A DNA stretch of 64,000 bases from Flavobacteriaceae bacterium (GCA_017858055.1 JAFMCA010000003.1:35036-99035), one strand, 5' to 3'; shown: positions 27,115 through 36,602, counted from the first letter of the stretch. A program made the numbers and translations. The notes: generated by a model from the sequence alone, not told the origin.

Positions 27115-27621
27115 ATGAAACATTTATACACCCTCCTTCTCAGTTTGATGGTCTTTATTGCTCCACTTAATGTTATGGCGCAATCTAAAGTTGCTCATAT
27201 TAACACTCAGCAACTCATTAGTGAAATGCCTGAAGTTATTGCTGCTCAAAACGAATTGAAAAAATTGGAAGACCAATACGGTAAAGAAATGGAAAATTCT
27301 GTTAAAGAATTTCAGACTAAAGCCCAAACCTATCAGGGTGATGCTCAAAACCAAACCGACTTGATTAACCAACAACGTCAAGTAGAATTGCAAGAAATGC
27401 AACAACGTATTCAAGATTTTAGAGAAACCGCCGCTCAAGAATTACAAAAACGCTCTGCAGATATGATGCGTCCTTTGTATGAAAAAGCACGTGCTGCAAT
27501 CGAGAAAGTTGCTGCAGCTCAAGGATTTGATTATGTTTTAGATTCTAGCCCAGGCGGGAGCGTTATTATGGCTTCTGGAAAAGACCTTCTTCCTGATGTA
27601 AAAACAAGCTTAGGGTTTTAA
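27115..27621 (+). CDS. OmpH/Skp family periplasmic chaperone (second copy)
   Basis: 168 residues: signal peptide (MKHLYTLLLSLMVFIAPLNVMAQ), then KVAHINTQQLISEMPEVIAAQNEL, a Gln/Glu/Lys-rich coiled coil and the end domain GFDYVLDSSPGGSVIMASGKDL. It starts 16 bases after the first ompH and ends the nadK-to-ompH cluster at a strong terminator. The two copies differ in length and probably in clients, but the sequence does not say which. Confidence 0.94.
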   Translation: MKHLYTLLLSLMVFIAPLNVMAQSKVAHINTQQLISEMPEVIAAQNELKKLEDQYGKEMENSVKEFQTKAQTYQGDAQNQTDLINQQRQVELQEMQQRIQDFRETAAQELQKRSADMMRPLYEKARAAIEKVAAAQGFDYVLDSSPGGSVIMASGKDLLPDVKTSLGF

Positions 27622-27642
27622 TAACCTAAACTCAAAAAAATA

Positions 27643-27671
27643 AAAAAAGCCATCTTCGGATGGCTTTTTTT
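27643..27671. terminator. Bidirectional terminator with TTCG tetraloop
   Basis: AAGCCATC (27647-27654), TTCG and GATGGCTT (27659-27666), flanked by A-runs and T-runs. The C(UUCG)G tetraloop is exceptionally stable. It separates the ompH gene from the convergent carbonic anhydrase gene and can serve both. Confidence 0.93.
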
Positions 27672-28188
27672 ATTTTTCCTTTTCAAACCAAGAAGCATAT
27701 AGCAAATAGTTTTTCGCAATTCGCTCGATCTCATTCTTTTGAAGTTCTGGACTCAGACTTTTGATTTTTTTTGCAGGAACACCGGCATAAACAGATCCAG
27801 GTGCCACGATTGTCCCTTGAGTGACTACTGCGCCTGCGGCAATGATACTATTTGAACCAATCACACAATGATCCATAACAATACTTCCCATCCCAATGAG
27901 CACATTCTCTTCGATTGTACAACCATGAACGATGGCATTATGCCCAATAGAAACATTATTTCCAATTTGAGTTGCTGCTTTTTCAAAAGTGGCGTGTATG
28001 ACAGCCCCATCTTGAATATTGACCCGATTACCAATGCGAATGCTATTGACATCCCCACGAACCACAGCTTGATACCAAACTGAACAAAAGTCTCCTAAGA
28101 TGAGATCTCCAATTAGTGTTGCGTTTTCAGCAAAAAAACAATCTTTACCGTAAGTAGGCGTGAATCCCCGAACTGATTTTATCAACAT
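27670..28188 (-). CDS. Gamma carbonic anhydrase family protein
   Basis: 172 residues folding as a left-handed beta-helix of hexapeptide repeats (GDLILGDFCSVWYQAVVRGD, VNIQDGAVIHA, GNNVSIGHNAIVHGC, VLIGMGSIVMD). The three His positions that bind metal in gamma carbonic anhydrases are present (VIHAT, GHNAIVHG). A C-terminal helix (LQKNEIERIAKNYLLYASWF) completes it. Members interconvert CO2 and bicarbonate or are of unknown activity (YrdA/PaaY). It is cytoplasmic and monocistronic. Confidence 0.93.
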   Translation of the reverse strand: MLIKSVRGFTPTYGKDCFFAENATLIGDLILGDFCSVWYQAVVRGDVNSIRIGNRVNIQDGAVIHATFEKAATQIGNNVSIGHNAIVHGCTIEENVLIGMGSIVMDHCVIGSNSIIAAGAVVTQGTIVAPGSVYAGVPAKKIKSLSPELQKNEIERIAKNYLLYASWFEKEK

Positions 28189-28301
28189 AATACACTGTAT
28201 TTATCTCCGAAATTACAAAAAAGAAAATTCCCATAATTTGATGAAAATCATTCCATTATATCTTTAAGCTTTAACTATTTTTGGAGAAATAAAAAGTGCA
28301 C

Positions 28302-29192
28302 ATGAAAAGCTATAAAATTCAATCTAAATCAGAAAAAGGGAACCCTTGGGCAACTTTTGAAATCAACCAACTAATAGGTCCTCAAAACGAAATTCTTTAT
28401 AAAAATATTGATGATGCTAAGGGTGCGCCTTTAATCCAACAATTGTTTTATCTCCCCTTTGTGAAAACCGTTCGTTTGTCTGAAAAGAAAATTTCTGTGG
28501 AACGATTTGATATTTTAGAATGGGATGAGGTTATTGAGGAGGTTCAAGAACAATTGCAGGATTACCTCAACGAAGGAGGTATTGTCATTGAAGCTACTTC
28601 CAATGATAAAATCCCAGTCAGTGTTTATGCTGAGAGCACACCAAATCCTGCAGTAATGAAGTTTGTAGCTAATAAGCCACTAGTAACTCAAAGTGTAGAG
28701 TTTAAAAATATTGACGAGGCCAATGTTGCCCCTTTAGCCCAAAAATTATTTCATTTCCCTTTTGTGAAAGAGGTTTTTATTGATGCGAATTACGTGTCAA
28801 TCACTAAATATGAAATTGCAGAATGGGATGCTGTAGTGATGGAAGTCAGAGAATTTATTCGAAATTATATTGAAGAAGGGAATCTGATTATAAAAGAGAT
28901 GCCAAAAAAAGAGTCTAACCTAGAGGAGGGTTCACAAGAAAAAGCTTTAAGTCCTATAGAAGCTCAAATTGTTTCAATTTTAGATGAATATATCAAACCT
29001 GCCGTTGCTTCAGACGGAGGAAATATTCAGTTTGATTCGTATAATGCTGATGACAAAAAAGTACAGGTGGTTTTACAAGGAGCTTGCAGCGGTTGTCCCT
29101 CTTCAACCTTTACTTTAAAAAACGGCATCGAAAATATGCTTAAAGAAATGATGCCTGGTCAAGTTGAAAGCGTTGTCGCACTAAATGGATAA
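28302..29192 (+). CDS. NifU/Nfu family iron-sulfur cluster carrier with duplicated N-domain
   Basis: 296 residues from the ATG at 28302; a GTG two codons earlier is less likely. Two Nfu N-terminal domains occur in tandem: about 1-98 (ILYKNIDDAKGAPLIQQLF, LPFVKTVRLS) and about 108-200 (TPNPAVMKFVANKPL, VEFKNIDEANVAPLAQKLF, FPFVKEVFID). The first copy lacks the TPNP signature. The C-terminal NifU domain (215-296) carries the cluster-binding CSGC at 262-265 (GACSGCPSSTFTLKNG). It would hand Fe-S clusters to client proteins in the cytoplasm. Confidence 0.94.
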   Translation: MKSYKIQSKSEKGNPWATFEINQLIGPQNEILYKNIDDAKGAPLIQQLFYLPFVKTVRLSEKKISVERFDILEWDEVIEEVQEQLQDYLNEGGIVIEATSNDKIPVSVYAESTPNPAVMKFVANKPLVTQSVEFKNIDEANVAPLAQKLFHFPFVKEVFIDANYVSITKYEIAEWDAVVMEVREFIRNYIEEGNLIIKEMPKKESNLEEGSQEKALSPIEAQIVSILDEYIKPAVASDGGNIQFDSYNADDKKVQVVLQGACSGCPSSTFTLKNGIENMLKEMMPGQVESVVALNG

Positions 29193-29194
29193 AT

Positions 29195-29887
29195 TCAATC
29201 TTTTCTAGGTTTTGGAGGTGTTACTTGGAAATCTTTTAGGTAAAAAGGTTCAAAGTAGGCTAGTGATTCAAAGGATTTGTTTCCATATCGGGTATGTGCC
29301 ATTGCAGTCATATCAAAAGCATTGGGGTAATGTGTATCCTCTAAATAGGTGGCGTTAATCCTAGGCTTCAGCTCTTGAAATTTTAGGACTCCATCTCCAA
29401 TTAACAAACACCGTTTATCTCCCACGATATCAAGGTAGGTTGCTTCCGTTAAAACCACGGCTGAGGTCTCTTGTTTCCAGTTTTTTTGACAATCAAATAG
29501 AGCTGTATATACTTCCATTCTTCGTGCGTCTAACATGGGAATAATAAAATCATATTCCTTCATATCGAACGGTTGGATCATAATCTCTAAAGAATTCAGA
29601 GCAATCAAGGGTATGTCTAGGGCGTAACAAAGGCCTTTAGCAGCTGCAACACCAATGCGCAATCCCGTATAAGATCCAGGACCCTTACTAACTGCAACAG
29701 CATTAATATCCTTTGGCTTTAGACCTGCTTCTTCAAGCACTTCATTTATAAAGAGATGGAGTTTTTCACTGTGACTAAATCCTAGTGAATTTAAAACTCT
29801 TGAGTGGAAGCATTTCCCATCGATTGAAAGTGCAACAGAACATTGTTTTGTAGAGGTTTCCAGTTGTAGTATACAAGCCATAGGCAT
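29195..29887 (-). CDS. tsaB: tRNA N6-threonylcarbamoyladenosine biosynthesis protein TsaB
   Basis: 230 residues; a second Met two codons in (ATG at 29881, MACILQLETSTKQCSVAL) is an equally good start. TsaB is the inactive ASKHA paralogue that scaffolds TsaD/TsaE during t6A modification of ANN-decoding tRNAs. Signatures: LQLETSTKQCSVALS, AVSKGPGSYTGLRIGVAAAKGL, LIALNSLE, and IPMLDARRMEVYTALFD. The stop is 3 bases from that of nfu, so the pair is tightly convergent with no terminator visible. The upstream SDR gene ends 8 bases before it. Confidence 0.95.
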   Translation of the reverse strand: MPMACILQLETSTKQCSVALSIDGKCFHSRVLNSLGFSHSEKLHLFINEVLEEAGLKPKDINAVAVSKGPGSYTGLRIGVAAAKGLCYALDIPLIALNSLEIMIQPFDMKEYDFIIPMLDARRMEVYTALFDCQKNWKQETSAVVLTEATYLDIVGDKRCLLIGDGVLKFQELKPRINATYLEDTHYPNAFDMTAMAHTRYGNKSFESLAYFEPFYLKDFQVTPPKPRKD

Positions 29888-29895
29888 TCAAGTCG

Positions 29896-30690
29896 TTATA
29901 AAATTCCGCCAGAACTACCCCCATCTATTTTTATGACTGAGCCGTTGGTAGCGCTAGAGAGCGGACTGCAAAGATAGACAATCGTTTGTCCCACTTCACG
30001 AACACTTGCAAAACGTTGTAAAAGCGAATGGGGTCTGTCTGATTCAAAAAAAGAGTGCTCTGTTCTTTTCAGATCTTGCTGTTGAGCTTTGGCTTTTTCT
30101 TCCAAAAATAACGCTGCGCCTTCTGTTAATGTAGAACCTGGAACAACAGTATTCACCGTTACCTCAGTGGATTTAGTAAGTTGAGCCAAACCTCTCGAAA
30201 TAGCATGAAGCATGGCTTTCGTGGCACTGTATGAAATCATATCTGTAGGAACCAAATAGGCACATTCACTTGAAATAAATAAAATCCTTCCCCAATTTCT
30301 TTGGAGCATCCCGGGTAAAAAATATTTGGCAAGTGCCACACCACTCATCACATTGACCTCGAACTGTTGCTGCCATTCGTCTGCACTTGTTTCAAAAAAA
30401 GATTTGGAAGTATAGATACCAACGTTATTAATTAAAATATCAATCTTTTCTATTGACTGAAGTTGTTGATTTAATTCCTCCGGATTTTTAAAGTCCACAA
30501 TAAAACCATTGATCTCTGCTTGAGGATAAAGCACCTTGAGTTTGGCAACTGCTTCATTCACACTGCTTTTTTTTCTGCCGTTGAGATAGACCACAGCACC
30601 CTCCTCTAGTAGGATCTTTGCCGTTTCAAAACCAATTCCTGAGGTAGAGCCTGTAATTAAAGCAGTTTTGCCTGTGAGTTTAAGATTCAT
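29896..30690 (-). CDS. Short-chain dehydrogenase/reductase
   Basis: 264 residues with the classical SDR features: the cofactor motif TGSTSGIGFETAKILLEEGA, Arg in YLNGRKKSS (NADP preference plausible), LINNVGIYTS, catalytic Ser in FISSECAYL, Tyr-x-x-x-Lys in YSATKAM, and a C-terminal NGSVIKIDGGSSGG. The layout resembles FabG-like or 3-oxoacyl reductases, but the substrate is unknown. It is co-directional with tsaB and may share a transcript. Confidence 0.88.
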   Translation of the reverse strand: MNLKLTGKTALITGSTSGIGFETAKILLEEGAVVYLNGRKKSSVNEAVAKLKVLYPQAEINGFIVDFKNPEELNQQLQSIEKIDILINNVGIYTSKSFFETSADEWQQQFEVNVMSGVALAKYFLPGMLQRNWGRILFISSECAYLVPTDMISYSATKAMLHAISRGLAQLTKSTEVTVNTVVPGSTLTEGAALFLEEKAKAQQQDLKRTEHSFFESDRPHSLLQRFASVREVGQTIVYLCSPLSSATNGSVIKIDGGSSGGIL

Positions 30691-30741
30691 AATACCTTAG
30701 TTCAAAAATCTAAAGTACTGCATTTAACTCGTTTAAGAAAT

Positions 30742-30774
30742 GAAAAAAAATAAAAACACCCAGCCGGATGGGTA
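30742..30774 (-). terminator. Terminator of the efflux operon
   Basis: On the minus strand ACCCA-TCCGGC-TGGGT is followed by GTTTTTATTTTTTTT. It lies just past the tolC-like stop codon and ends the five-gene efflux operon. Confidence 0.8.
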
Positions 30775-30789
30775 CTTTGGTAGGTTTCG

Positions 30790-32208
30790 TTACAACTCCA
30801 ATCCGAAATAGAATTCTAAAACTTTAAGTTTAAAAATATAATCAAATTTAGCTCGGATAATATCGGATGCGGCAATCTGATACCGTTGTCTTGATTGAAT
30901 ATAATCGAAAGAATTCATTACTCCAGCTTCAAAACGTTGCTTAGCTATTTCGAATGCCTGCTGACGAGCTATTAGTGTTTTCTCTGAAGCCTCATAGAAC
31001 TTGTAAGACCCTTGAGCATTATTGTAGGCTTGATTGATCGTGTTTTCTAAATCTAACTTTGTTTGTTCAAATTGGTTCTCCAATCGTTTAAGATTCAGCT
31101 GACGTCTTTTGATGTTATTTTTAACCGATAGGCCATTGAAAATCGGAATGTTTAAAGACAGTCCATAACTTTGTCCATCGTTTTGAGTAAACTGTTCAGT
31201 AAAAGAGAGCGGTCTAGCCACTGTTCTTTGAGGAAATTGACTCGTCACTATTGCTCCGTTTTCTTTGACAATTCCTATGGGTGTCTCTATGGTCGTTCCA
31301 GTATTTATTAAACGATCACTATACGATATTCGGGTGTTGTAATTATAAAAAGCCGATAAGGTCGGCATTGTAGCCCCTTTGGCTAAATCGATATCTTTTT
31401 CAGCAATTTCAATATTGGTAATCCCAAATTTTATATCATTTCTAAGTGTCAATGCTTTTTCAAAAATATCCTTTGGCGTTTCATTGAGAATTTCAGAAAA
31501 AGGAATGTCAAAATCTTCTTTCGCAATATCAAAATTTTCATAGTCTGTAATTAGCAGTAACTGGGCTAAACTAATTCGGGAAAGACGGTACGCATTTTCT
31601 GCTTGGATAACAGCCTGTTCCTGAGCAGCTATATTGGCTTCAATTTCAAATAATTCTGCTGCTGTTAAAATACCCGCTTCTATACTTAATTGAGTACGCT
31701 GTAGCTCTTGTTTTGCCAACTCAAGTTGATACCGTTGTACTTGATCAAACTCGCGATTAAACATGACTTGTAAATAGGCGTTGGCTACAAAAAGGCTGAC
31801 ATCATCTTTCATGTTTTCCAGTTGATATTGGCGCGCCAAAAGATTAAGATTAGCTCGAGACAACTGATTTACGTTTTGCCTACCATTAAATAAAGTCACC
31901 CCCACATTCCCTCCAAAAGAAGAAAACTGCGTGGTTAAATTTTCAATCAATCCATTGGTAATGTTTTGACTTAAACCGTTGTTCCAGATATGTTGAGATT
32001 GGGCATTAACACGAGGGAGAAAACTTCCAAATGCATCATCTTTATCAATCTCTGCAGAACTTACGTCCAATTCTGATTGTTGGATACTGATATTTTTCTC
32101 TAATGCTATAAGAACACACTCCTCTAGGGTATACTCCTTCATTTGAGCTGAAAGAAGCAGGGTAAATAAGAATAATGCGGTCGATAAAATTAGTTTAAGA
32201 TGTCTCAT
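30790..32208 (-). CDS. TolC family outer-membrane efflux protein
   Basis: 472 residues: signal peptide (to LLLSAQ), then the duplicated TolC helical repeats. The first is seen around YTLEECVLIALEKNISIQQSELD and the second around IFEKALTLRNDIKFG, with a closing coiled coil FEIAKQRFEAGVMNSFDYIQSR. It forms a trimeric outer-membrane channel and periplasmic tunnel that works with the adaptor and ABC transporter encoded directly upstream. It is the last gene of the operon. Confidence 0.95.
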   Translation of the reverse strand: MRHLKLILSTALFLFTLLLSAQMKEYTLEECVLIALEKNISIQQSELDVSSAEIDKDDAFGSFLPRVNAQSQHIWNNGLSQNITNGLIENLTTQFSSFGGNVGVTLFNGRQNVNQLSRANLNLLARQYQLENMKDDVSLFVANAYLQVMFNREFDQVQRYQLELAKQELQRTQLSIEAGILTAAELFEIEANIAAQEQAVIQAENAYRLSRISLAQLLLITDYENFDIAKEDFDIPFSEILNETPKDIFEKALTLRNDIKFGITNIEIAEKDIDLAKGATMPTLSAFYNYNTRISYSDRLINTGTTIETPIGIVKENGAIVTSQFPQRTVARPLSFTEQFTQNDGQSYGLSLNIPIFNGLSVKNNIKRRQLNLKRLENQFEQTKLDLENTINQAYNNAQGSYKFYEASEKTLIARQQAFEIAKQRFEAGVMNSFDYIQSRQRYQIAASDIIRAKFDYIFKLKVLEFYFGLEL

Positions 32209-32260
32209 AGGTTGAAAATGGGTTTTTTCAATTCATTATTTTATTGCTTCGAGCTTTGTT

Positions 32261-33391
32261 TTACTCCTTGTCCTCTGCTTCGTCTTCATCCCCTTTTTTA
32301 ATGGGTTCTGTTTTATTCCAAACTTTAATTTTATCCTCCAAAGTAATTCCTGAAATTACTTCAACATTGATTCCGTCTGAAATTCCAATTTCTATGTCGC
32401 GCTTTTCGAATTTTTGCTCCCCAACCCATACCTCTACATAGGGTTTTTCAGTCTCTCTATCAAACTGTAAGAGGGATTCAGATACTACCATAATACTGTC
32501 CTTTCGCTCCAAAACCAAAGATGCGTTTGCACTGTAACCCGCTCGAATAAAAATTGAATCGTTTAAAAATAAGTCGGCTTCAATAATAAACTGAACTGCT
32601 CCTTGCTCTTCGTTTCCTTTGGGTGCAATAAATTTCAATCGAGCTTCCAGCGTTTCATCTTCAATAGCTCCAAGACTTACTTTCAGAGGCATGCCTACTT
32701 TTAATTTTCCTACTTCTGCCTCATCTACTTTCCCTTCGAAGATCATTTTTTTCATATCCGCTATGGTAGCAATCGTCGTCCCTGCGTTAAAGCTGTTACT
32801 GGCAATCACCTGAAAGCCTTCCTCAACTGGGATTTCCAAAACCGTTCCAGGAACTGTAGCTCGGATATTTGTATTTGCAGAAGCTGCTCCTCCAGCAGAA
32901 CCAGAACGTATAATTTCGAGATCGGACTCTGCATTATTCACGTTTTGAATCGCTTGATTATACTGTAATTCTATATTTTGAAATTGTTGTTTTGAAATGA
33001 TTCCTTTTTCATAAAGATCTTTATTTCGATCAAATTCGATTTTGGCATTTTTCAAAACAATTTTAGAATTTTGAAGTCGCCCGTTAGCACTATTCAAGTT
33101 TTGTTCGTTAGGAACCACCTTAATCCTAGCTAATAAATCTCCTGTTTGAACCAAATCTCCTTCTTCAACAAAAAGACCTTCGATGATCCCCTGAATCTGG
33201 GGTTTGATTTCAACTTCATCTTCCGGTATTACTTTACCTGTAACCACTGTCTTTTTTTCAATATCCGAAATGATAGCAGTTTGAGTTTCGTATTCAATGG
33301 TAGACTTATTGTTGGTTTTGATGAAGTAGGCGGTAGCAAACAAAGCCCCGAAAATAACAAGTGCAATTCCAATGTATTTTAAAATTTTCAT
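32261..33391 (-). CDS. Efflux periplasmic adaptor (HlyD/MacA family)
   Basis: 376 residues: an N-terminal membrane anchor (ILKYIGIALVIFGALFATAYFI), the lipoyl half-motif VEIKPQIQGIIEGLFVEEGDLVQTGDLLARI, an alpha-helical hairpin (about 100-160), the second lipoyl half ATVPGTVLEIPVEEGFQV, a beta-barrel domain and an acidic C-terminal tail (KKGDEDEAEDKE). It bridges the inner-membrane ABC permeases and the TolC-like channel. Gene order ATPase-permease-permease-adaptor-TolC supports a MacAB-TolC-type exporter; substrate unknown. Confidence 0.94.
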   Translation of the reverse strand: MKILKYIGIALVIFGALFATAYFIKTNNKSTIEYETQTAIISDIEKKTVVTGKVIPEDEVEIKPQIQGIIEGLFVEEGDLVQTGDLLARIKVVPNEQNLNSANGRLQNSKIVLKNAKIEFDRNKDLYEKGIISKQQFQNIELQYNQAIQNVNNAESDLEIIRSGSAGGAASANTNIRATVPGTVLEIPVEEGFQVIASNSFNAGTTIATIADMKKMIFEGKVDEAEVGKLKVGMPLKVSLGAIEDETLEARLKFIAPKGNEEQGAVQFIIEADLFLNDSIFIRAGYSANASLVLERKDSIMVVSESLLQFDRETEKPYVEVWVGEQKFEKRDIEIGISDGINVEVISGITLEDKIKVWNKTEPIKKGDEDEAEDKE

Positions 33392-33411
33392 AGTTGATGG
33401 TATAGATTATT

Positions 33412-34686
33412 TTATTCTTCTCTTAATGCGTCTATAGGTTTTATACTAACGGCTCGTTGTGCAGGAATAAGTCCAATGAGTGTTCCCAAGAAAACCATAA
33501 TAAATAAAGCTCCTAAAATAAAAGGGATCGGGACCGTTGGATTGGTATATGGAAAATCTGTTAGATCTACCGTAGCCGCATTAATTCCTGCAAGTACTAA
33601 AGCTCCTAAAATGATTCCTAGTATTCCAGCGATAAGCGTTAAAAACACGGATTCTACAATTATTTGATTACGGACTTCTGAGGGGGTTGCTCCTAAAGCA
33701 CGGCGTACTCCCAACTCTTTTGTTCGCTCTTTTACTGAAATCAAGAGTATGTTTCCAATACCTATCACTCCAGCGATGATGGTCGCTATTCCTACAATTA
33801 GAGACAACAGTGTCATCCCTTTAGAAAATCCTATGATTTTATTGAAGATTTCCCCCAAGTTAAAACCTCCAAAAGCACGTTCATCTTCTGGAGAAACGCG
33901 ATGTATTCTTTTTAAAACGGTTTTAATGTCTTTTTCTACAGCGACTACGTCAGCATCATCATAGGCCGCTATTGTAAACCACTGAACCGAATCGCCTGAA
34001 TTATATATTTGACGATAGGTTTCGAAGGGAATAAAAATATCTCCGTCACTTTCGAAGCCTCCTCCAGGAACAAATTTATGCACCCCAATTACTTGAAAAT
34101 AAATATTGTCTATCCGGATAAATTGTCCGACGGGATTTTCGTCTTTTTCAAAAAGTTCTGTTTGTGTTCGTTCTCCGATTACACAAACCTTTCGTTTAAA
34201 CTTGATGTCCTCTTCATTGATAAAACGTCCTCCATCGTAAATCTTTTTAGTTGCAATTTTAGTGTATTCAGGGAAATCACCGTAAACATTATAATTGCTT
34301 GATTTGTTTTTTCGAACTACTAACGGACTGCTTCCTCCAAAAACACCTCTTGCATTTCTTGGAGCAACAAACTCAATCTCAGGGACACGTTTTTTTAGAT
34401 ATTCAATATCGGATAATTTCAATTCTATATTCCTCCCGATTTTAAACCCTTCATAGGGAATGCTTGTCCTTTGAGCCCAAATAAACATTGAATTCATCGC
34501 AATATTTTCAAATTGACGTTCAAAACCATTGTCTAAACCTTTGGCGGCTCCAGACAAGGTGATGTAGATAAAGATTCCCCAAAGTACACCAATAACGGTA
34601 ATTACCGTCCTAGTTCTGTTTTTAGAAATTGATCCAAAAATCTCTTGCCACGTATCGCTATCGAAAAGTACTTTTAAACTATTCAT
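33412..34686 (-). CDS. MacB-type ABC transporter permease (second)
   Basis: 424 residues: one N-terminal transmembrane helix (TVITVIGVLWGIFIYITLSG), a large periplasmic MacB_PCD domain (about 50-270) and three C-terminal helices (FtsX domain) with the coupling segment KERTKELGVRRALGATPSEV. It lacks its own ATPase domain, unlike E. coli MacB. The start overlaps the first permease gene by 8 bases. The two permeases are similar but distinct and probably form a heterodimer. Confidence 0.93.
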   Translation of the reverse strand: MNSLKVLFDSDTWQEIFGSISKNRTRTVITVIGVLWGIFIYITLSGAAKGLDNGFERQFENIAMNSMFIWAQRTSIPYEGFKIGRNIELKLSDIEYLKKRVPEIEFVAPRNARGVFGGSSPLVVRKNKSSNYNVYGDFPEYTKIATKKIYDGGRFINEEDIKFKRKVCVIGERTQTELFEKDENPVGQFIRIDNIYFQVIGVHKFVPGGGFESDGDIFIPFETYRQIYNSGDSVQWFTIAAYDDADVVAVEKDIKTVLKRIHRVSPEDERAFGGFNLGEIFNKIIGFSKGMTLLSLIVGIATIIAGVIGIGNILLISVKERTKELGVRRALGATPSEVRNQIIVESVFLTLIAGILGIILGALVLAGINAATVDLTDFPYTNPTVPIPFILGALFIMVFLGTLIGLIPAQRAVSIKPIDALREE

Positions 34687-35908
34687 CTCTTAGAGCAACT
34701 ATAGGTTTAATTCGGGAGGCTCGTTTGGCAGGGATATATCCTGCAATAGCTCCAAAAAGGATAAGGACAACGGTAGCTGCTAAAGCTGTTCCAAAATCAA
34801 TAAATGGATTTTTAATAAAATAGTCCTCAAGGCTGAGTCCAATGTTTTTTAGTAACAAAATCCCTAAAAACAAACCCACATAGCCTGAAATGGCTGTGAT
34901 AAATACAGATTCTTGTAAAATCATCTGTATTACAGAACGCGGTGTAGCTCCCAAAGCTTTACGTATTCCCAATTCTTTTGTTCGCTCTTTTACTACAAAA
35001 ACCATAATGTTTGAGATTCCTATTATTCCTGCAATTAAAGTTCCTAGGCCTACAAAACTGACTATGAGTTGGAGTACAACAGCAAACTGTTGGCTTTGCT
35101 TTAAATCATCCGTGAGGTTTTGAATGTAGATCCCATTGGGGTCTTTAGGATCAATTGATTTTTTTTCTTTAAAATATTTTTTGAGCGAATTTTCAAATGC
35201 GACGGCACCTGCGTGTCCCATTTCTTTGGGGAAGGTGACTATGAGTTGTTGTATTTTATCGTTACTCTTTTCTAAAAGTTGACGGGTGGTATAGGGAATG
35301 TATATAAAACGTTCTTCATTGTCTCCCCCATCGTCCTGGAAAACACCAATGACCTTAAAGACGGTAGATCCTATATCAATATATTTTCCTAAAGGATCTT
35401 CTGATTTAAATAGATCCTTTGCTACCAGACGCCCGATTACAGCACTTTTGGTTTTTTTCTCTATATCCTTTTCGTTGATGTAGCGCCCTTTCATTAGGAT
35501 GGTTTTTTCAACAAATTGATGCCCTGGAGCTACAGCACGTGTTGTATAGGAGTTGCTTTCGTTTTTATATCGAGTCAAGGCGCTACGTGAAATTCTTGGA
35601 GTTACATACTCGGTGAACATTGGGAAGTTCTCTTTAACATCTTGCAAGTCCTCATTGTCAAATTCAATTCTTCTGTTGGCCTTAAAACCTTTGTAAGGCA
35701 TGGATGTTTTACCGGGATATAAAAAGATTGCATTACTAGCGTCATCGAGAAAAAACTCCTGAAAGGTGTTTTTAAGTCCATTTCCTAAACCAAAAAGAAT
35801 GATGAATATGAAAATTCCGAGCGCAACTGTAAATCCAGAAAGAAACGTCCTTAATTTATTTTTACTTATGGTTTCAAAAATTTCTCTCCAACGGTCTCTA
35901 TTCAACAT
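34679..35908 (-). CDS. MacB-type ABC transporter permease (first)
   Basis: 409 residues with the same layout as its neighbour: N-terminal helix (TFLSGFTVALGIFIFIILFGL), a periplasmic domain with GRYINEKDIEKKTKSAVIG, then the FtsX-type helices and the cytosolic KERTKELGIRKALGATPRSV segment that contacts the ATPase. It overlaps the ATPase gene by 11 bases and the second permease gene by 8, implying coupled translation. Confidence 0.93.
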   Translation of the reverse strand: MLNRDRWREIFETISKNKLRTFLSGFTVALGIFIFIILFGLGNGLKNTFQEFFLDDASNAIFLYPGKTSMPYKGFKANRRIEFDNEDLQDVKENFPMFTEYVTPRISRSALTRYKNESNSYTTRAVAPGHQFVEKTILMKGRYINEKDIEKKTKSAVIGRLVAKDLFKSEDPLGKYIDIGSTVFKVIGVFQDDGGDNEERFIYIPYTTRQLLEKSNDKIQQLIVTFPKEMGHAGAVAFENSLKKYFKEKKSIDPKDPNGIYIQNLTDDLKQSQQFAVVLQLIVSFVGLGTLIAGIIGISNIMVFVVKERTKELGIRKALGATPRSVIQMILQESVFITAISGYVGLFLGILLLKNIGLSLEDYFIKNPFIDFGTALAATVVLILFGAIAGYIPAKRASRIKPIVALRDE

Positions 35909-36602
35909 GGGAAGAAGCTAAAACTTGTTTTACTTTTTTGTCTTCAATAATGACACCATCCTTCAATAGCACGATCCGTTTGCACATTTTGGCAATATCT
36001 TGTTCGTGGGTTACCACTAAAATCGTTTTTCCTTCCTGATTAATTTTTTGGATCAAATCCATTACCTCATAGGAGGTTTTGGTGTCTAAAGCTCCTGTCG
36101 GTTCGTCTGCTAATAAAACTTTAGGTCGGGATGCCATAGCTCTTGCAATAGCAACGCGTTGTTTTTGACCTCCGGAGAGCTCGCTCGGAAGGTGAGTTGC
36201 CCAGTCTTTAAGTCCAACCCGATCCAGATAGTCCATTGCTAGTAATTGACGTTCTTTTCTGGGGATACCCTGATAGTACAAGGGTAAAGCAACATTTTCA
36301 AGTGCTGATTTGTAATTGATCAAGTTAAACGATTGAAATACAAATCCTAAAAATTTATTTCTGTATTTGGCAGCTTTGGTTTCGTTTAAATCTTTAATGG
36401 GAACTTGGTCTAGGATATATTCTCCTTCATCAGCCACATCCAACATCCCCAGTATATTAAGCAGGGTAGATTTCCCTGATCCAGAAGATCCCATTATTGC
36501 TACCAATTCCCCTTCTTCAACTTCAAAATTGATTCCCTTCAAGACATGTAATGAAGAGGCACCCATTTTGTAAGATTTGTGGAGATTTTTAATTTGAATC
36601 AT
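35898..36602 (-). CDS. ABC transporter ATP-binding protein (MacB/LolD type)
   Basis: 234 residues, a single nucleotide-binding domain. Walker A is MGSSGSGKST (37-46), the signature is LSGGQKQRVAIARAM, Walker B is VLLADEPTGALD and the H-loop His is in VVTHEQD. It energises the two permeases encoded directly downstream. It is the first gene of the efflux operon; an inverted repeat lies just upstream. LolCDE-like lipoprotein transport is an alternative family reading, but the adaptor and TolC partners argue for efflux. Confidence 0.95.
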   Translation of the reverse strand: MIQIKNLHKSYKMGASSLHVLKGINFEVEEGELVAIMGSSGSGKSTLLNILGMLDVADEGEYILDQVPIKDLNETKAAKYRNKFLGFVFQSFNLINYKSALENVALPLYYQGIPRKERQLLAMDYLDRVGLKDWATHLPSELSGGQKQRVAIARAMASRPKVLLADEPTGALDTKTSYEVMDLIQKINQEGKTILVVTHEQDIAKMCKRIVLLKDGVIIEDKKVKQVLASSHVE

